A DNA stretch of 64,000 nucleotides from Paragonimus westermani (taxonomy: Eukaryota > Platyhelminthes > Trematoda > Plagiorchiida > Troglotrematidae), in contig QNGE01000148.1 of assembly GCA_008508345.1 (NCBI GenBank), positions 292,280 through 356,279 on the forward strand. The letters run 5' to 3'. The stretch's first letter is position 1; the number at the start of each line of letters is the position of its first letter. The position numbers and the translations under genes were made by a program. Below, piece after piece: positions 48,015 to 61,216 of this stretch. The notes under the pieces were generated by a model, which was given only the letters and a program-made list of their open reading frames with translations, was not told the origin of the DNA and ran no database searches.

Positions 48015-50092
48015 GTGAGTGTGCATGTCAACAGTTTAGATAATTATCTGCAGTAAACTGCTAAAGGGTAAAACATGAGATAAAAATTTCACCAACATTT
48101 TGGTTGTTTCAAACCTCAACAGTAGGCTACAGAAAACATAAACGCCTGGCATTCAAGAGATTTTTTTCTTCCAAATTAATCACATTCGTGCCACCACTAA
48201 ATGGGGATCACACAGTCACTGTTAGCGTGTACTGATTTTTGTCAAGTTTTGGGTTTGTGTGCCGTGATTTTCACAATCACGCATTGTAATCTTTTCAGAA
48301 TTTGCCGTTTTCAAGAGGGTTCGCGAGGTTTATGGAGTGCAAATCTCAGAACGAATGCAATCCACGTTCACAGCCCATTCTGCAGAAAAACCTAGTGAGG
48401 TTGCCACATTGTTCAGGGTGTTATTGCGTCCGATTTTCAGTTCTGCTATAGGTTTATGACACTCACGTACCGGTTAAAATAAGTTTGTGATAGCGCTCTA
48501 TGGAGCAAACGTTTCAATAAGTGCCAACCAGTTTGTAGAAATTTTGTCCCAAGTTGCGGAAGCAAAATCCAACCACTCCTCTGAGCTCTCGTGTTTCACA
48601 GTCTGTGAAACTTAATCCTTTGATTCTCGAAACTTCTTGAATCGATCCGTAGGTGGGTTCGAACTGTCGCACTAAAGATTGGGATACTTGAGGCTTCATT
48701 TCCTATTTAAATGATCCTTCTTGTTAATACACTTTTCAGTCAAGTCTAAAAGTTACGTATACATACTGCTAATCTATCCCTTTACTGGTCATCCTGCACG
48801 TATAAGTTCTAACTAACATCCGTTTACTACATACGAGTTCAGTAATATTGCATTCTATCTCGGATTCCCATTTCAACGTGCTAATCTAATGATCCCGTTA
48901 GTCACATATGAACTCACTCAGACGTTTTAAGTGTTTGCTATATCAGCTTACCTATCTGACGGTAAGAAACTTGAACATCACTCATACACGATTCCAACTC
49001 ACACAGTCAGACAAACATTGACGGTGACTCTGCAATATAAAATATTATGATCAAATAGCAGACCATTTTCGGAGGATTGGGAACAAGATCCCAACGATTA
49101 TCAGTTTGGGACATTTGTTTTTTACCACAAGACTTGCGTGTGAACGCTCGCCTTGAAACCGTAGTGGAAAATCAAGTAACGGTACAAATTTAGTGACCAC
49201 ACTAGACAGGTACGTTGATCCAGATGCAGTAACCACCCTTCCCGTATGTTCTACTCAACCTGTATGCCCACCACTAGCAAGTCACATGTGGGTTGTTGAT
49301 AAGTGGATGTCTTTTACACCCATGTGGTCTATGCTTGTTAGAATACGTGTGCTCGGCAAATCAGTGAGTAGGTTGCTCCTCATCGAACTACGTTCTCTAA
49401 CCCCGTATAATTCAGTCCATATACCTGTCTGTACTGTCACAAAACAAATACATGTAAAGGTAGCCAGCGCTGGTGTTCATCTGATCACTAAGATTACGAT
49501 TAATACGACCGCATTGGCGTCTGAACCGGTGAAGCCACGGATAGTGACTTGTTAGGCAATCCGTACTCTATACTTTGTATAGACAAGCAGTGTGCACATG
49601 AACACGTGTCCTAATGTGGAAACAAACAATTGCATCCCCATTTGTATAGTTGAGGAATATGAGACACACAGGCATCAACTGCCTAGCATTAGTATATTTG
49701 TGGCGGTGAAGGAATCTTGAGTAACTTTGCGCTATGTTTGGTCGCCGTTACAGAATGAACACTGGACTTGTATTGTGAATAGACGTTATTTGTACAACAA
49801 AGAACGCATGCACTGTCCAACTCATTTAAGCGATGGATTTGCAGAAGATTAAGGACTGAACGCCTGATCAGACTGTGTTGTCGTGATCAGCACAAATGTG
49901 GATTTTGCCGTGGTAGACCTAAACAGATAACCAAGCGGCGTCAGTCATCGCAGCCCTCTAGCTTGCAGTTTAAATATTTCAGTAAGCGCGTCTATTCACG
50001 TAGCCTGAACTAGAGTGGACCCCTAGGCATAATAGACACTGTGTCAACTGGTGCTAACTGACAGTCCTCATCAAACATTCGTGTTTACATAG
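48015..50092 (+). other. Intron 17 (2.1 kb)
   Basis: Between exons 17 and 18. A 120-codon plus-strand open frame at 49193-49555 has no recognisable domain. No mobile element seen. Confidence 0.65.
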
Positions 50093-50221
50093 ATAACATT
50101 CGTGATCTACGTAAAAATGCCCAGTGCCATCCGCTGGCTCAATGCCAACACGACAAATGTCGCTGTCATGATGGTTACGTGGGCGATGGCTGCAATAGTA
50201 GTACCGATGAAACCCAGTCTG
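50093..50221 (+). CDS. EGF exon 18, aberrant cysteine pattern
   Basis: 129 nt, 43 residues, phase 1-1; acceptor gtttacatag, donor gtgagt. The core AQCHPLAQC is shared exactly with exon 23 apart from one flanking residue. Cys2-Cys5 keep the 5-4-1 spacing. The position of Cys1 is Arg (CGT where exon 23 has TGT), and the last loop is shortened: GYVGDGC replaces GYxGDGYxEC, so Cys6 is three residues early. The result is five cysteines and an Asn-Ser-Ser sequon right after the last one. The splice sites and frame are intact, so it looks transcribable. It may be a diverging or decaying module. Confidence 0.8.
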
Positions 50222-51612
50222 GTGAGTAGTGGACAGTTGTAGTTTTGTTACGCACGTTTGGTGCACGATCTGTTTGTAGCTTATCTTTCTGCTTGTCTGT
50301 TCAACTGACTATTTGCGTTTGTCTTTTCCGATCGGTTAGTACACGCACGGGTCCAAGTTTGATATAGTGGCTCAGTTCGATCACTCCGCTCGGGACACGC
50401 ACCGCACATAAAATTCAAGTGTATTGTTCTGACTGGTATTTTTACCAGTCTGGTTCATTTTGTAATCACTGGTACCCGGCCAGGTCTGCGAAACCTAACA
50501 GTTCACACGTATCTTTCTTGAATGCATCTTTGTACTGTTTCTTAAGCTTCCTGGTGATTTCTGACGTATTTTTGCTCCTTGTGCATCTTTATGTTCCAGC
50601 TTTGTATCTTCCCCTGTTTTGAACAGTGAAGCATTTCTTCTGACTGTGCTTGCTGTTACTATCTGGTCCCTGATAGCTTGATCTAGGTACCCATATAAGT
50701 TGTAGATCGAAAGGCACGAAAACGGTAGTCATTTCTTTACTAAGGGTAAGGCCTACCTGCAGCCGCATATTTCGTTTGCTGTCATTCCCGTAAAAGTGTT
50801 GTCTGTTCGTATGATGACATGTTAGCTTTCGTCATAAGTTTCAAAGGCACTTTTGCCAACAATACCTCACAACGTTCAGATATAGTTTTGGAATATCATT
50901 TAGGTTCCTGTATGAATTAAACCAAAAGAAATAAGTATTGTGTTTGATAGAATACGAAAAATAGTGGTAGATGCTTCCATCACTTTTGGTTGTACTCATT
51001 CATAGTTTAGTCCAAAAAATATTCTTGCTAATTCAAACAAAGTTCGTTGGTAATTCCTCTTATTAGATAACATTCCGCTCACTTGTCTGTTCCATGTAGC
51101 TTTTATATGTGGGTCACCTTGTGGTCATAGTGAAATCTGTTCTGGTGTGTTTGTGATGAAAGCAATCAGGTAAAATCATCACTACTTTAAGAAAACAGCG
51201 ATAGATGGGGTAGTATATTGTGTAAACACTAATGCAATACAATGTAATATGCTGTGATATGACTTTTATTCTTGGGACATTTCGTTTTTTTATCAGTTCT
51301 TTAGACTTAAAATCAGGCCAGATATGTTTGAGTCATCTCTGTGCATAAATTTGCGGGGTTCACTAAGAGTACGTGTAGTGAGGAAGGCAGATGTAACTTT
51401 GAATCTGCTTCAGGAAGGGTAAATGGTCTGTGCTCACATCACACGGTAAGCAAAAGCATTTGAGTTCGTGTCTGCTGATCGGTAGCCATCTGACGTCCGT
51501 CTGATTTACCGCCGCAGCTTGAGTGTTTGTGTAAGTTAACGTGCTCTTTAAATGGTTCTTAAGTTTATTTGTGGTCTAGCGGATCAGTGTTGAAATTCAA
51601 ACTAATTTTCAG
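50222..51612 (+). other. Intron 18 (1.4 kb)
   Basis: Between exons 18 and 19. Nothing recognised. Confidence 0.65.
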
Positions 51613-51726
51613 ATTCATGTGAAAAAATACGTTGTCATGAGTATGCACAATGCTATGGTGGACGTTGTCAGTGTGAATCTGGCTACGAAGGAGATGGATA
51701 TTGGGACTGTAGACCCAGTCAAGATG
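51613..51726 (+). CDS. EGF exon 19
   Basis: 114 nt, 38 residues, phase 1-1; acceptor aattttcag. It starts DSCEKIRCHEYAQC and ends GYEGDGYWDC. The donor gtacgg at 51727 is weak. The alternative GT at 51732 would break the phase, so the weak site is preferred. Cysteine spacing is canonical. Confidence 0.88.
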
Positions 51727-54069
51727 GTACGGTAGCTTTCAGAAAATAGCATGTGGCATGCAGTTTACATGATGCTCTCTATCGATTATGTGTATCCGCA
51801 TGTTTGCGAGTGTGTATACGTCAAATTATCTGACGACATTTTTGTTTGTTTTGATGCTTCAACGCACCTTCTCTTGGTGTGAATTTAGTTCCTTGTCGCA
51901 TGTTGCACGATTTGAAGGGCACGGGCGGTCTATTCAAGATATATTGGACCGCGTGCTGTTCAGTGTTGTTAAAAAGTTGCCTGTTTGGTATGTAAAATCA
52001 GTGGCTGGGTATTTACATCCAGTAATGTTCACGTAAATCAGACTATCCCCCTAGGATAGTCATCGTAACAGTTCATCTAACTCCACCAAACGATCGTGCA
52101 ACAGTCACTTATCTTCATTGGTCCCCTTTTGATTTGTTTCATGTCACACACTGTTGATCATATTATGCACAGCAAATATCGAATATCCCTGTTCATCTAG
52201 GGTGAACAAGATTTAACTAACCCAAAAGAGTAATTGGCGGGCATGGAACGCACGAAGCTCTCGCTCTCCCCATTCGGTTCATAAGACTGGATAATTTTCC
52301 GAATTCGGTAAATGTTCGTCCCACACATTATCACCGTAACTCGCCGATGACTAATCCTCACCAACGTGACTGTTTATGTTGTTAAACTACACACAAATGC
52401 AGCCTGACATCATGTAGATATCGCCATTCAGCCAGAAGAGCGATTGGCTTATAAAATTTCACTGAACGAAGGTGCAAATAACTACGTTCAGACAAGCACA
52501 TCAAAATATTCGGGACTACCAAATAACATCCACTTTAGGTGTTGTGCTATCACCTTTCCTTTGTTTTTCATGTTATGCCTTCCTGCGTTACTCTTTATCA
52601 GTTTGTGATGATTCAGGGGTTCTTCTGGTAATTCTGTATCAAATTTTCCGAACTTATCCAACTTAATTGGTTTATATCACAGCGAGAATACCGAGAGTGA
52701 GGGCGGATAATTTGCACTGAAGTTTCGACAGTGTGAAGCTTATTCTAGCAAACACTCTGTCTGAGTCGAGTAGATGTATGCCCGGTGTTAACATCCAGGA
52801 CATGATTATTTTCGCCCAATTGCGGGCATTTGTTTTATCCCGGTGGCGGTTCCCTTTACAATGGCCCATAACTTTCCGCGGCCTACCGATGCTTGCTGAC
52901 CTAGATCGATCAGAAGTCATGTCAGGCAAGTCCACACAGAAAGCTAGGAGTGTACTCTCTGCCCCATCACGCTGGTAAGAGTAGTTCACTGTAAGTCGTT
53001 ACGGAAGTGTAGAACAATACCACAAAAGTCCGATGAAACCTTGTAAGCTGACCTTGAATCACTGAGAAATAATATACAGGAGACAAAGGACGATACACAA
53101 AGGTCTTAGTGTAGGATGGTGAAGAGTTTAGCGGATTAACCCAGTAATTCAGGCTCTCAGCTTCAGTCTTTTTTTAATCACGTGCTTGGTGAAACTAAGA
53201 TTAACCATACCGCTGAAGAAAGACGGAAACTTATCACTCAGGAGGCTGAGCAAACCGGAGTTTGGTGTAAGATGGCGGAATCGAACGGTAAAGGTATTGT
53301 AATCGGTAACTTTCAGCTGCTTGGTAAGTTTATAACAGATTCACTGAAAGAGAATGGTGGTCGGATGAAACTGTTCCTGAGTGTTGAAATGATTATTGAG
53401 ATGGACAGGTACTAGCCTAATGGTGACTTTGGATCATTGTTAATTGCAGATGAAACTAATTTTCGAAGTGCAGATGAGCAGTCAAAGTACCTCTTGTAAA
53501 TAGTTTTCCTAAAGCAATTCTGTGTGAATGTCCTGTCACGAATAGTTGGGAGTCACTGTGGCCGTACTTGGAGGGCTTGCCCCATACTCACGAAGCCAGG
53601 AATCTAACGCCCAGTAAGAATGTGAGTAAATACCAAAGAAGAATAAATCTCCGACCGTTCGAAAAATAACCTCAACAAGTAGAAGTATACATTCATGACC
53701 GTTCAGTCATTGCAGCTCCAGTCAGTGGCCTTGAAAATGGGCTCGAATAAATTTAACAGCTGTTTGCGTGGAAATGGTAACAATTTCTAGAAAGCAGCCG
53801 TTGACGGAAATGACTGAAAACCACTTATGACCTTTCAGAAATTGACTTTCTGGGAGAAGTGCATGCTTTTTCCACTAACCATATAAGTGACCGTAATATA
53901 TTAGTTCCTGAATGTGGCTTCACCTAACTAGAATAGGCGAATGGGCTTGCTTTGTTTCCGCGGTTGCTCGAGGCCTCCTTTCTGGCACATGGCTGAAAGA
54001 TTGCATGCTTCGTACTTGGCACGGCAGACTGTGTGAATACCTCTAACGTTACGCAACTCATGTTCGTAG
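51727..54069 (+). other. Intron 19 (2.3 kb)
   Basis: Between exons 19 and 20. Open frames near 52.7-53.4 kb on both strands have no recognisable domain. Confidence 0.65.
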
Positions 54070-54183
54070 ATCCGTGTGCTAATGTGCAGTGCCATGAGTT
54101 TGCCAAATGCGAAACGGGTACTTGTCGATGTCGGGAAGGCTACGTTGGAGACGGTTATCGACAATGTACTGTGAAACACGGAG
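54070..54183 (+). CDS. EGF exon 20
   Basis: 114 nt, 38 residues, phase 1-1; acceptor tgttcgtag, donor gtaagt. It starts DPCANVQCHEFAKC and ends GYVGDGYRQC. The GYVGDGY segment links it to exons 15 and 17. Cysteine spacing is canonical. Confidence 0.92.
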
Positions 54184-56163
54184 GTAAGTTGACAATATCG
54201 TATATTTCTGGTGGTCTGTTTTGAAAAACTCGAGTGAGTTACCTGCCCATACTGTTAATTCATCCCGGCTGACACCACAATTATCACCATGGATGAATAA
54301 GCTCCAATTTCAACTGGTTTATAACGGAGAGTCTTTGTTTTTCAGTTGATTGATGCAGACGACGTTTAAAAAAATGCACTACATTGATTAAATCAAAAAT
54401 GTGCCAAATGACTGAATAAATCTGCACAGCAACAATCAGCGGAAATCCGTTTACATGTGTAGGGCCGCCATTTTTTAACAAAAATAACGAAACTGACATC
54501 AGCACCAACCTCGAATTTTTCATTTTTCATATGACGGGAGAAGGAGCACTTCGAATGCATAACTAGTAAAATCACATCAGATTGTTACGGTTCTACCCTC
54601 GCGCCATGGAAAAGTTGTTCGACATCATTCGAAGTTAACATCATTACCTCTATCGAGCCACGTTTGTGAAAATGGCAAATGGAGCATCAGCTCACTTCGA
54701 TCGGTTTGCTTGATTTAAGCCCCACTCTACTGACCAACTCTTCATCGGATTATTAAGAAATCAGTTGTCCCCCGGTTGAAACAAAGAGGATCATGTGACA
54801 GTTCAAATTTTGCCTACGATGGAGCCGTGCCTGCAATAAACACTTCAGTTTATACCTATACAAATATGGCAGGCTACAGAGATTTTGTCTGATTTTGTCT
54901 GATTTTGTCCTGTGACAGTAAGTTCTTATGAGGTCCTCTCAAATATTTGTCACTCTGAGCACGATGAATACAAGTATGTGAAGATTGGTTGAAACGCCTA
55001 CATTCAGTAACACTCTAAATGACGATCGCCCATCACGGAGCATTTGCTGTAGTTCAAAGTATAGAAATGCGTTAGATAAGATAGGATCACCAAATGAAGC
55101 CTGTGCGTAAAGCAAGCCGTGACATGTTAGCCGAGCGTTTTACAACCGACTACACACGACTAAACATCCGTCACACGTTACACATAAAAAGGGCCTATTT
55201 AGGGTTTGCTATTGAGTAGATGTGCGAAATGGCCTTGTTCTTTGTGCATTGTCGAGTGCGTACCAGTGACTTATCTAGTGTAATGTGCGTGCAATACACA
55301 CATAAAGAAAGACTCAAATTTATCCGAAGAAACTTTCAACAGGATTGTACAACAGTGGGAGAAGACAGGTAATTATGGTTTACAGACGGAGTGAGTTTCG
55401 GGGAACAAAAAATAACACTGTTGTGTTTCGATTTAATGTGTTAAGCTTTGAAAATAACCTCTCTCAATTGTGCAATAAACTATAAAAATCGGTGCGAATT
55501 TCTTAAAAGAACGCCAACAATGTGCAATTTTTCATTTATGCGTGAACGTGTACACGATTTGTTCGGACATGTCGATCACACAGTCTTGTTTATAACAATA
55601 TAGTTTAACCAGGTAATGGCCACGGTCGTTAAATCATCAGGTAGTTAAATGTATGTAAACCTGCCTCAAAACCTACCCAGTTTTGAAATTATCATCCTGG
55701 CGTAAGTTTCATTAATTTGTAGTGAACGCTGCCAATCTGGTCTGTAAACAACCGTTTCCTCCTCGTCTATCAACAACGCTGTTAACGATATTTTATTGAT
55801 TGTATCGTATTGATGTCAACATCGATCTCCTGGATGAATTATCTTGTATCACATTTACCAAGCTTGGCCGGGCATAGCCAGATTCAAGGTTGCAACTACA
55901 TGGCTCTCCGAAGTCACAGTTAACGAAGCAGGCGAATTCAGTTTGCACCTAATGCAGTGTGCCATGAGAGAGTGGAGCGGCTGACAACTTGCAAGAGAGT
56001 ATTACGGTGATTACTAATGAAATGCATACAATTTTGGATCGGGTGTTAAAGTTCATGATACAAATAATTAACCGCAGTAACTTTGCTTCGTTGATGGAAA
56101 ACGTTTAACACCACAGTACGACTGTCATCCCTGTCTCTCCAACTTGTGTACCTTCTTTTCAAG
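54184..56163 (+). other. Intron 20 (2.0 kb)
   Basis: Between exons 20 and 21. It contains the triple decamer repeat at 54881-54910; nothing else recognised. Confidence 0.65.
54881..54910. repeat. Three tandem copies of a 10-mer
   Basis: GATTTTGTCT is repeated three times, the last copy ending in CC. A small slippage-type repeat in an intron. Confidence 0.85.
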
Positions 56164-56277
56164 AACTGTGTGCCGGAGTTCAATGCCATCGCTTTGGGCA
56201 GTGCTACGAAAATCGGTGCTATTGTAGCCATGGGTATGTGGGAGATGGTGTTAACTTTTGTGACGTCCATACTGAAG
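56164..56277 (+). CDS. EGF exon 21
   Basis: 114 nt, 38 residues, phase 1-1; acceptor cttcttttcaag, donor gtaagt. The junction codon is Glu: ELCAGVQCHRFGQC. The module ends GYVGDGVNFC, where Val-Asn-Phe replaces the usual Tyr-x-[Glu/Asp]. Cysteine spacing is canonical. Confidence 0.9.
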
Positions 56278-57876
56278 GTAAGTTTGACTAATCACCGTTT
56301 TGTGATAATTGTTTCAGTAAAATAAGCGAACCGGCTCATTTTCACAGTTCGTGCAACAAGTTAACATGACAGATCACATCAATAGCCTCTTGGGCAGGAG
56401 CTGGTTTCAGCTCAGGCTGAGTAGTGTGACCTGTGAGAGAATCACATGATAATGGATTGGAATAAAACACCATACACTTATTCGCAATGCACGCGTACCT
56501 CGATTTTTACCGCGAATTGTGCACCCAGAAATAATCACTTACTTCAAAATACTTGAGTCACACTTGTGTAAGTATTTCTTTTTTTCAGTTAATGCAGTAA
56601 ACAAGCTCGTTACTCTACACCAGTCTCAAAAAAATACGAGATTGATGTCAGTCCGCCAAATACGGTTTAACATGTGCGGATGCTGATAGACAAACAATGA
56701 GTTCAGAATGAAGAGGCTTCCCGAAATCTCTGGAATATAAATAAAGATAACAGAACCTGAAAAGGCAACTCGCTGTGACATTGCTAAAGCTGCGGTTACA
56801 AAGTCAGAAAATGGTACGTATATGTGTGTTTACACCACAGGAAGACGTTTGAAGTGCATACTTATCATAATACGACATCATTGAAAAAAGCCAAAAGTAG
56901 CATGTAAGATGTCTTGCGCAATGACATTTCGTCCGCATTTCATCGGTTACTTTTGCGAAATTAACATACACTTTATATAGTTGTGGGGCAAGCAGCTAGA
57001 CGAAATCAGTTTGAAAACAGTCAGTCAAGTGACCAAAGCGGAAGCAGCAAAATGCAATTGATTGATAATTTTGGTGCAATAAGGGGGTGGTTAAAGATAC
57101 ATACATATTGAGTGGGGAAGGTCAGATATGGTTAGAAAAAATCTACAGGAAACAAACAAGAGCTAAAATACTGTGCAAAAAGTACCAGTTGCCTTCTTAC
57201 CAACCTAGTGAAAGGTTAGTGACCAACTGTTTCTGAGCGCATAAAGAGGGATTCAGCCGATGTATTGCGATAGCTTCCGCAATATTAAGAGCCTGCTTTA
57301 GCTCGGGTCTAAAGAACACTGAAAACCGTTCTAGGGTCCACTGAGTGGTCGGTCTGTAGAAGGTGTTTTGTAATGGCACTGACGGCACAACTGACCCCTG
57401 AATTCAAAAGCCATTTCGGTAGGTGTTCTTTGATACGTGTGCCGAGGTGCCTCCTGGTTCTGCCGACGTATCTGCTTCCACAGACACAATCAAAAGTGTA
57501 TACAATATTGGATTGGGCGAAAAGGGGCACCATTATTTCAACCTAAGTCACCAGTTGATTAAGCGAACTGTATACACATTCTATCAGTAGTACACAATTC
57601 CAGTCGACCCATCGAACATAGATTCACTGTTTGCGTATGTAAATTTGTGTCATCCTACGTAATATTTTGCAACTCACATTTGATCATCAGATGAGTGATC
57701 GCTGAACACTGAACTCAACTTTAGGTTGATGGTTGCAAAAAAATCGATAGAGTGGTACATATTTTCGTCGTCTGCTTACTATCAAAACTCCATTCTTCAG
57801 CAATCATTACGAAAAGTGTAAGTTCAAACAGGTGTGCTAAACAATAATAGCGATGTCTAATTTTTTTTAATTTAAG
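56278..57876 (+). other. Intron 21 (1.6 kb), carries a Penelope fragment
   Basis: Between exons 21 and 22. A minus-strand Penelope C-terminal fragment lies at 57197-57533. The acceptor tract of exon 22 is a run of T. Confidence 0.7.
57197..57533 (-). pseudogene. Penelope-like GIY-YIG fragment, frameshifted
   Basis: Two overlapping minus-strand frames carry consecutive parts of a Penelope C-terminal endonuclease. The upstream frame (57309-57533) has VYTFDC, YVGRT and KEHLPKW. The downstream frame (57197-57388) has AEAIAIHRLNPSLC, the counterpart of AEAVAINRLKPTLC in the complete element. A frameshift separates them, and no reverse transcriptase is present upstream, so the copy is 5'-truncated and dead. 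It differs from the element at 2399-4750 at many residues, so it comes from another lineage. Confidence 0.88.
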
Positions 57877-57987
57877 ATCCATGCGATGGTGTACGGTGCG
57901 CCGCCAATGCAAACTGTCGTGATGGACGTTGCTCGTGCGTGACTGGCTACGAGGGTGACGGATATACCCAGTGCCTTCTGAGTCAAG
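57877..57987 (+). CDS. EGF exon 22
   Basis: 111 nt, 37 residues, phase 1-1; acceptor ttaatttaag after a T-run, donor gttggt (non-consensus at +3). It starts DPCDGVRCAANANC, one of two modules with no His after Cys2, and ends GYEGDGYTQC. Cysteine spacing is canonical. Confidence 0.88.
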
Positions 57988-58598
57988 GTTGGTTAAACAA
58001 TCCGATCTAATGACAAATCTGTTACTGCCGATTTTCCATCAATATAAACACAGTTGGAGTCTACCAAAAGAAGTTGTGAACCCAAACGTTGCTTGACTGT
58101 CCTTAGATCACGTGATAAGCGTAGTATAAAACAAAGCTCTTGTGTATCGGCGCTTTTCTGAAACATTTACTCATACGATAAATGTTTGAGAATTGGATAC
58201 AAAACCCGCTACGAGTTTGGAGTATCATTCTTCTATGGTATCCACCAACCACACTATGCTAGCCAAACCAGCAAGACAGAACTAAAGAAACTTGACAAGC
58301 AGGTTTAACGTAAGTGAGAATTGCGAAAGTAAAATACAGATGGAATAAAGTCTGTACTGTTTACTTGCGCAGAAATAGGGTTTTAGAAATTTTTCAGGGC
58401 AACAGAGCAGAATTCGTTTTCCGGGATTGGTGCTGTACCTGATCCCCTCCAGTCGCTGCTAATGAATTGATGCTTTACATAATGGGTAAAAAGTTAACAC
58501 AGTGACAGACACTCGGCATCTGCGCACTTTTCACGAACGCCTAGAGATAAACTGACAGTCCTGTCAGTTCTGTTGGATTTTAACAAAAAGTTACACAT

Positions 58599-58871
58599 GT
58601 GTCTGAGCATCCTGTACGGGTAGGTACACTAGCAAGACAAGACATTTTTATGAGCTACGAAATATCCTTTCCGAACAAAAACGATTTACTCTGCCAAGCA
58701 AACAGGATCTCAAAAATGAAAACACTTAAAGTTTCTTTGGAACACACAACGGTTAGTAATCAGGGCACAGTCAAATGCTATTATATCGGTGGTCTGACAA
58801 CTGAGCGGAGTATCCAAAATCTCACTAGTGCTAACTCACCGAATTTAGTTGTCATGGTTAGTCACACTTAA
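58599..58871 (+). other. Open frame with a faint immunoglobulin-like look
   Basis: 90 codons. LLCQANRISKMK and, 28 residues later, VSNQGTVKCYY resemble the B-strand and F-strand cysteines of an Ig fold, with a final NLVVMV like a G strand. The core Trp is missing. A possible donor (gttagt) lies near the end, and an acceptor-like ttctttcag lies about 35 bp after the frame. It may be chance; no family assigned. Confidence 0.2.
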
Positions 58872-60905
58872 GAAATGTACACTTCTTCTCTGACAGTTTC
58901 TTTCAGTGATCGAGTGCAACTCCCAATGCTCACATGGTCAGCCCAACAATGCCGTCTCTTGTGTCGATAACACCACGTTCAAGCATAACGTCCACTATCT
59001 CAGTTAATCAGAACTAAGTCATATAGATTGGCGTGAACCTCTTCCATTACAGCACAACTGTTAACCGGACATCCGCTGATACGAAGAACAATTAGATGAA
59101 TGTGCCCAACAATCCCCACAGTCTTGTACATTGAGTTAAATTGACGAGCATAGAAGTCAATATCTAATGATTACGAACACAGACTTTCCTCCTGAGAACT
59201 CAAAGTGAATACCAGTATTTCGTAGACATCGATGTGGACGTCAGTGTGGTTGAACGAGTGTCTACATTAGGAAAATCAGCTCCGGTACCTTCTCCAACGT
59301 ATCCAGCGGATGTATTATTCGAGTGTTAGACCAGTACTATAGTATACTCGATTTTGATCTCCACGGAATTTTCTGGTGGGAGCCCACCATTGTTGATGTC
59401 TAGATGACGATTACCGGCACCAGTCTTTTTTAGAATTTCAAAAAGGTTCAGGCTAATGCTCTGAATCAAAGCTGCAGAAAGTTGAATGAATACAAGTGTC
59501 TATCTGATAATGTACCAGCCGTTTCCTGTCAACCTATACTCTCACTCCATCTTACCAATGTCACTCGAAACCACCTTGCGGCGCCTGGATTTTGAGTGCG
59601 CACTAAGGTTCACCCCTTACCCTTGGATGAATCAGGAAGCGTGCAGCTTGGGATTAAACATATGCTGGAACTTACAGTGATGCGTCAGTTGAACATTTCT
59701 AGATTTCACCTCTCCATAACATCAGCAATTCGCTAGGGGAATGTCGACTATGGGCAGATTATCCTGCACTGAATAGTGCAAAGTTATTCTATATATACCA
59801 GGTGTCACGTGTTTAAGACAGGCCAACACTCATGGTACATCTCAGGCCTGAGGAACTGATCTGAATTGGACATATCACTGAATCCCAGTTACTGGAAGAA
59901 GTTGTCGCGCACTACATTCATCACACCACTAGTTCGCTCTGATTTCCATGCGTTTCAAATGGTTTAGGGAACCTAGCACAAACGGCACAACGTTTACAGA
60001 CTTCACTACACGAACACTATGCTTTATTCACTCCTACGTGAACACCTAAGTGGGTGCGAGCATCACTGACGGAGAGCACCTGGCATCGTCGCAACAGTTC
60101 TTCAATAGACCGGCAACCTTCACGGTGACGATCCACGCGCACAACTGGAAGTTGGGCCGGCCCGTTGGACAGCCTCAGGACTTGACGCAAATCTGCACGA
60201 CATTTAACCGCTGGTCGATAAGGTTCCAGTAGGTAGTCATTTTCAGCTCTCAATAACATTCACAGCAACCTGGTGCTTCGGCAAGTGGGGCAGCTATCCC
60301 GAGGGTTCATTTCCACGACCAACGTAGTCTATAGGCAACCCATCAAATGACTATGTCAGCGATATTGTTAAATCAGCAGCGTCACTTTCAGAGTCCTTTT
60401 ATCACCGTAACGTCGACTTAGCTGTTACCACTACATTAAATAACTTAAACTCGAAAGCCTACAGCTGCTAATGCGTCAGACGCCGCTTTAAGCGCTATTC
60501 TCAAAATCCGGCCGATCCACACACTCCTTACTTTCAATCAAAACTATCCATGGCGCGTTTAACTATGGAATTCCGGCTAGCTAATCGGTCGGTAACTCTC
60601 AAACAAAGTTTGTACGTGATTTTTCTCTATCACACACCAGCAACCATTCTCTTTTGCAGTCCGTGCAATCGACGTTTACCTCCCGATTTTCAGTACTTAG
60701 ATATTATCTCTCAGTTTGTGTTAGATGCACGCCACTTCTCTGGCAACTGGTTTTCGACTAATATTTGATAGCAGTCACCGATACAAACTGGCCTTTGTTT
60801 GTTGTATTCAAATGCCTTAGAGAACGCTTGACTTTTTAACCGGTTTCCGTGAGGGCACATTCGGCAAGTAATGAAAGTAACCTAGTAGTTATCGGATTTA
60901 GATTG

Positions 60906-60958
60906 TTTCAAATTGAACACCACCCACATGTGATCGCAGCTTTCGCATTTAGATGAGT
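60906..60958 (-). repeat. SINE body fragment
   Basis: The minus-strand reading gives TGAATGCGAAAG... wording of the SINE body, including CTGCGATCACATGTGGGTGG and TTCAATTTGAAA, equivalent to GATCAAATGTGAGTGATGGTC and CAACTTGAAA. No head or tail. Confidence 0.6.
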
Positions 60959-61216
60959 CTCAGAGGTCCTAGTCACACACTATCAATTGGATTGAACGGA
61001 ACGATTTCGTTTACTCTCCCTTCGAAATGATCAGGCAAACTAAACACTATGCACACAAGTTTATTGTTGGGCGTTTAGCTTTTATCATTGGGTCATGAAT
61101 GCTTTGAGGTCACCGTTGTTATAGTTAACACACGGGTCCCACAAACATGAGGGCCGGAGTACACATTCCGTTCCGGACGAGGATATGTCGTATTGGAAAG
61201 CTCTGATTGGAACAAA

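Noticed and set aside
60017..60259. 80-codon minus-strand frame rich in Arg and Leu
   Set aside because: Could be an old retroelement piece, but no motif identifies it and the opposite strand is equally open.
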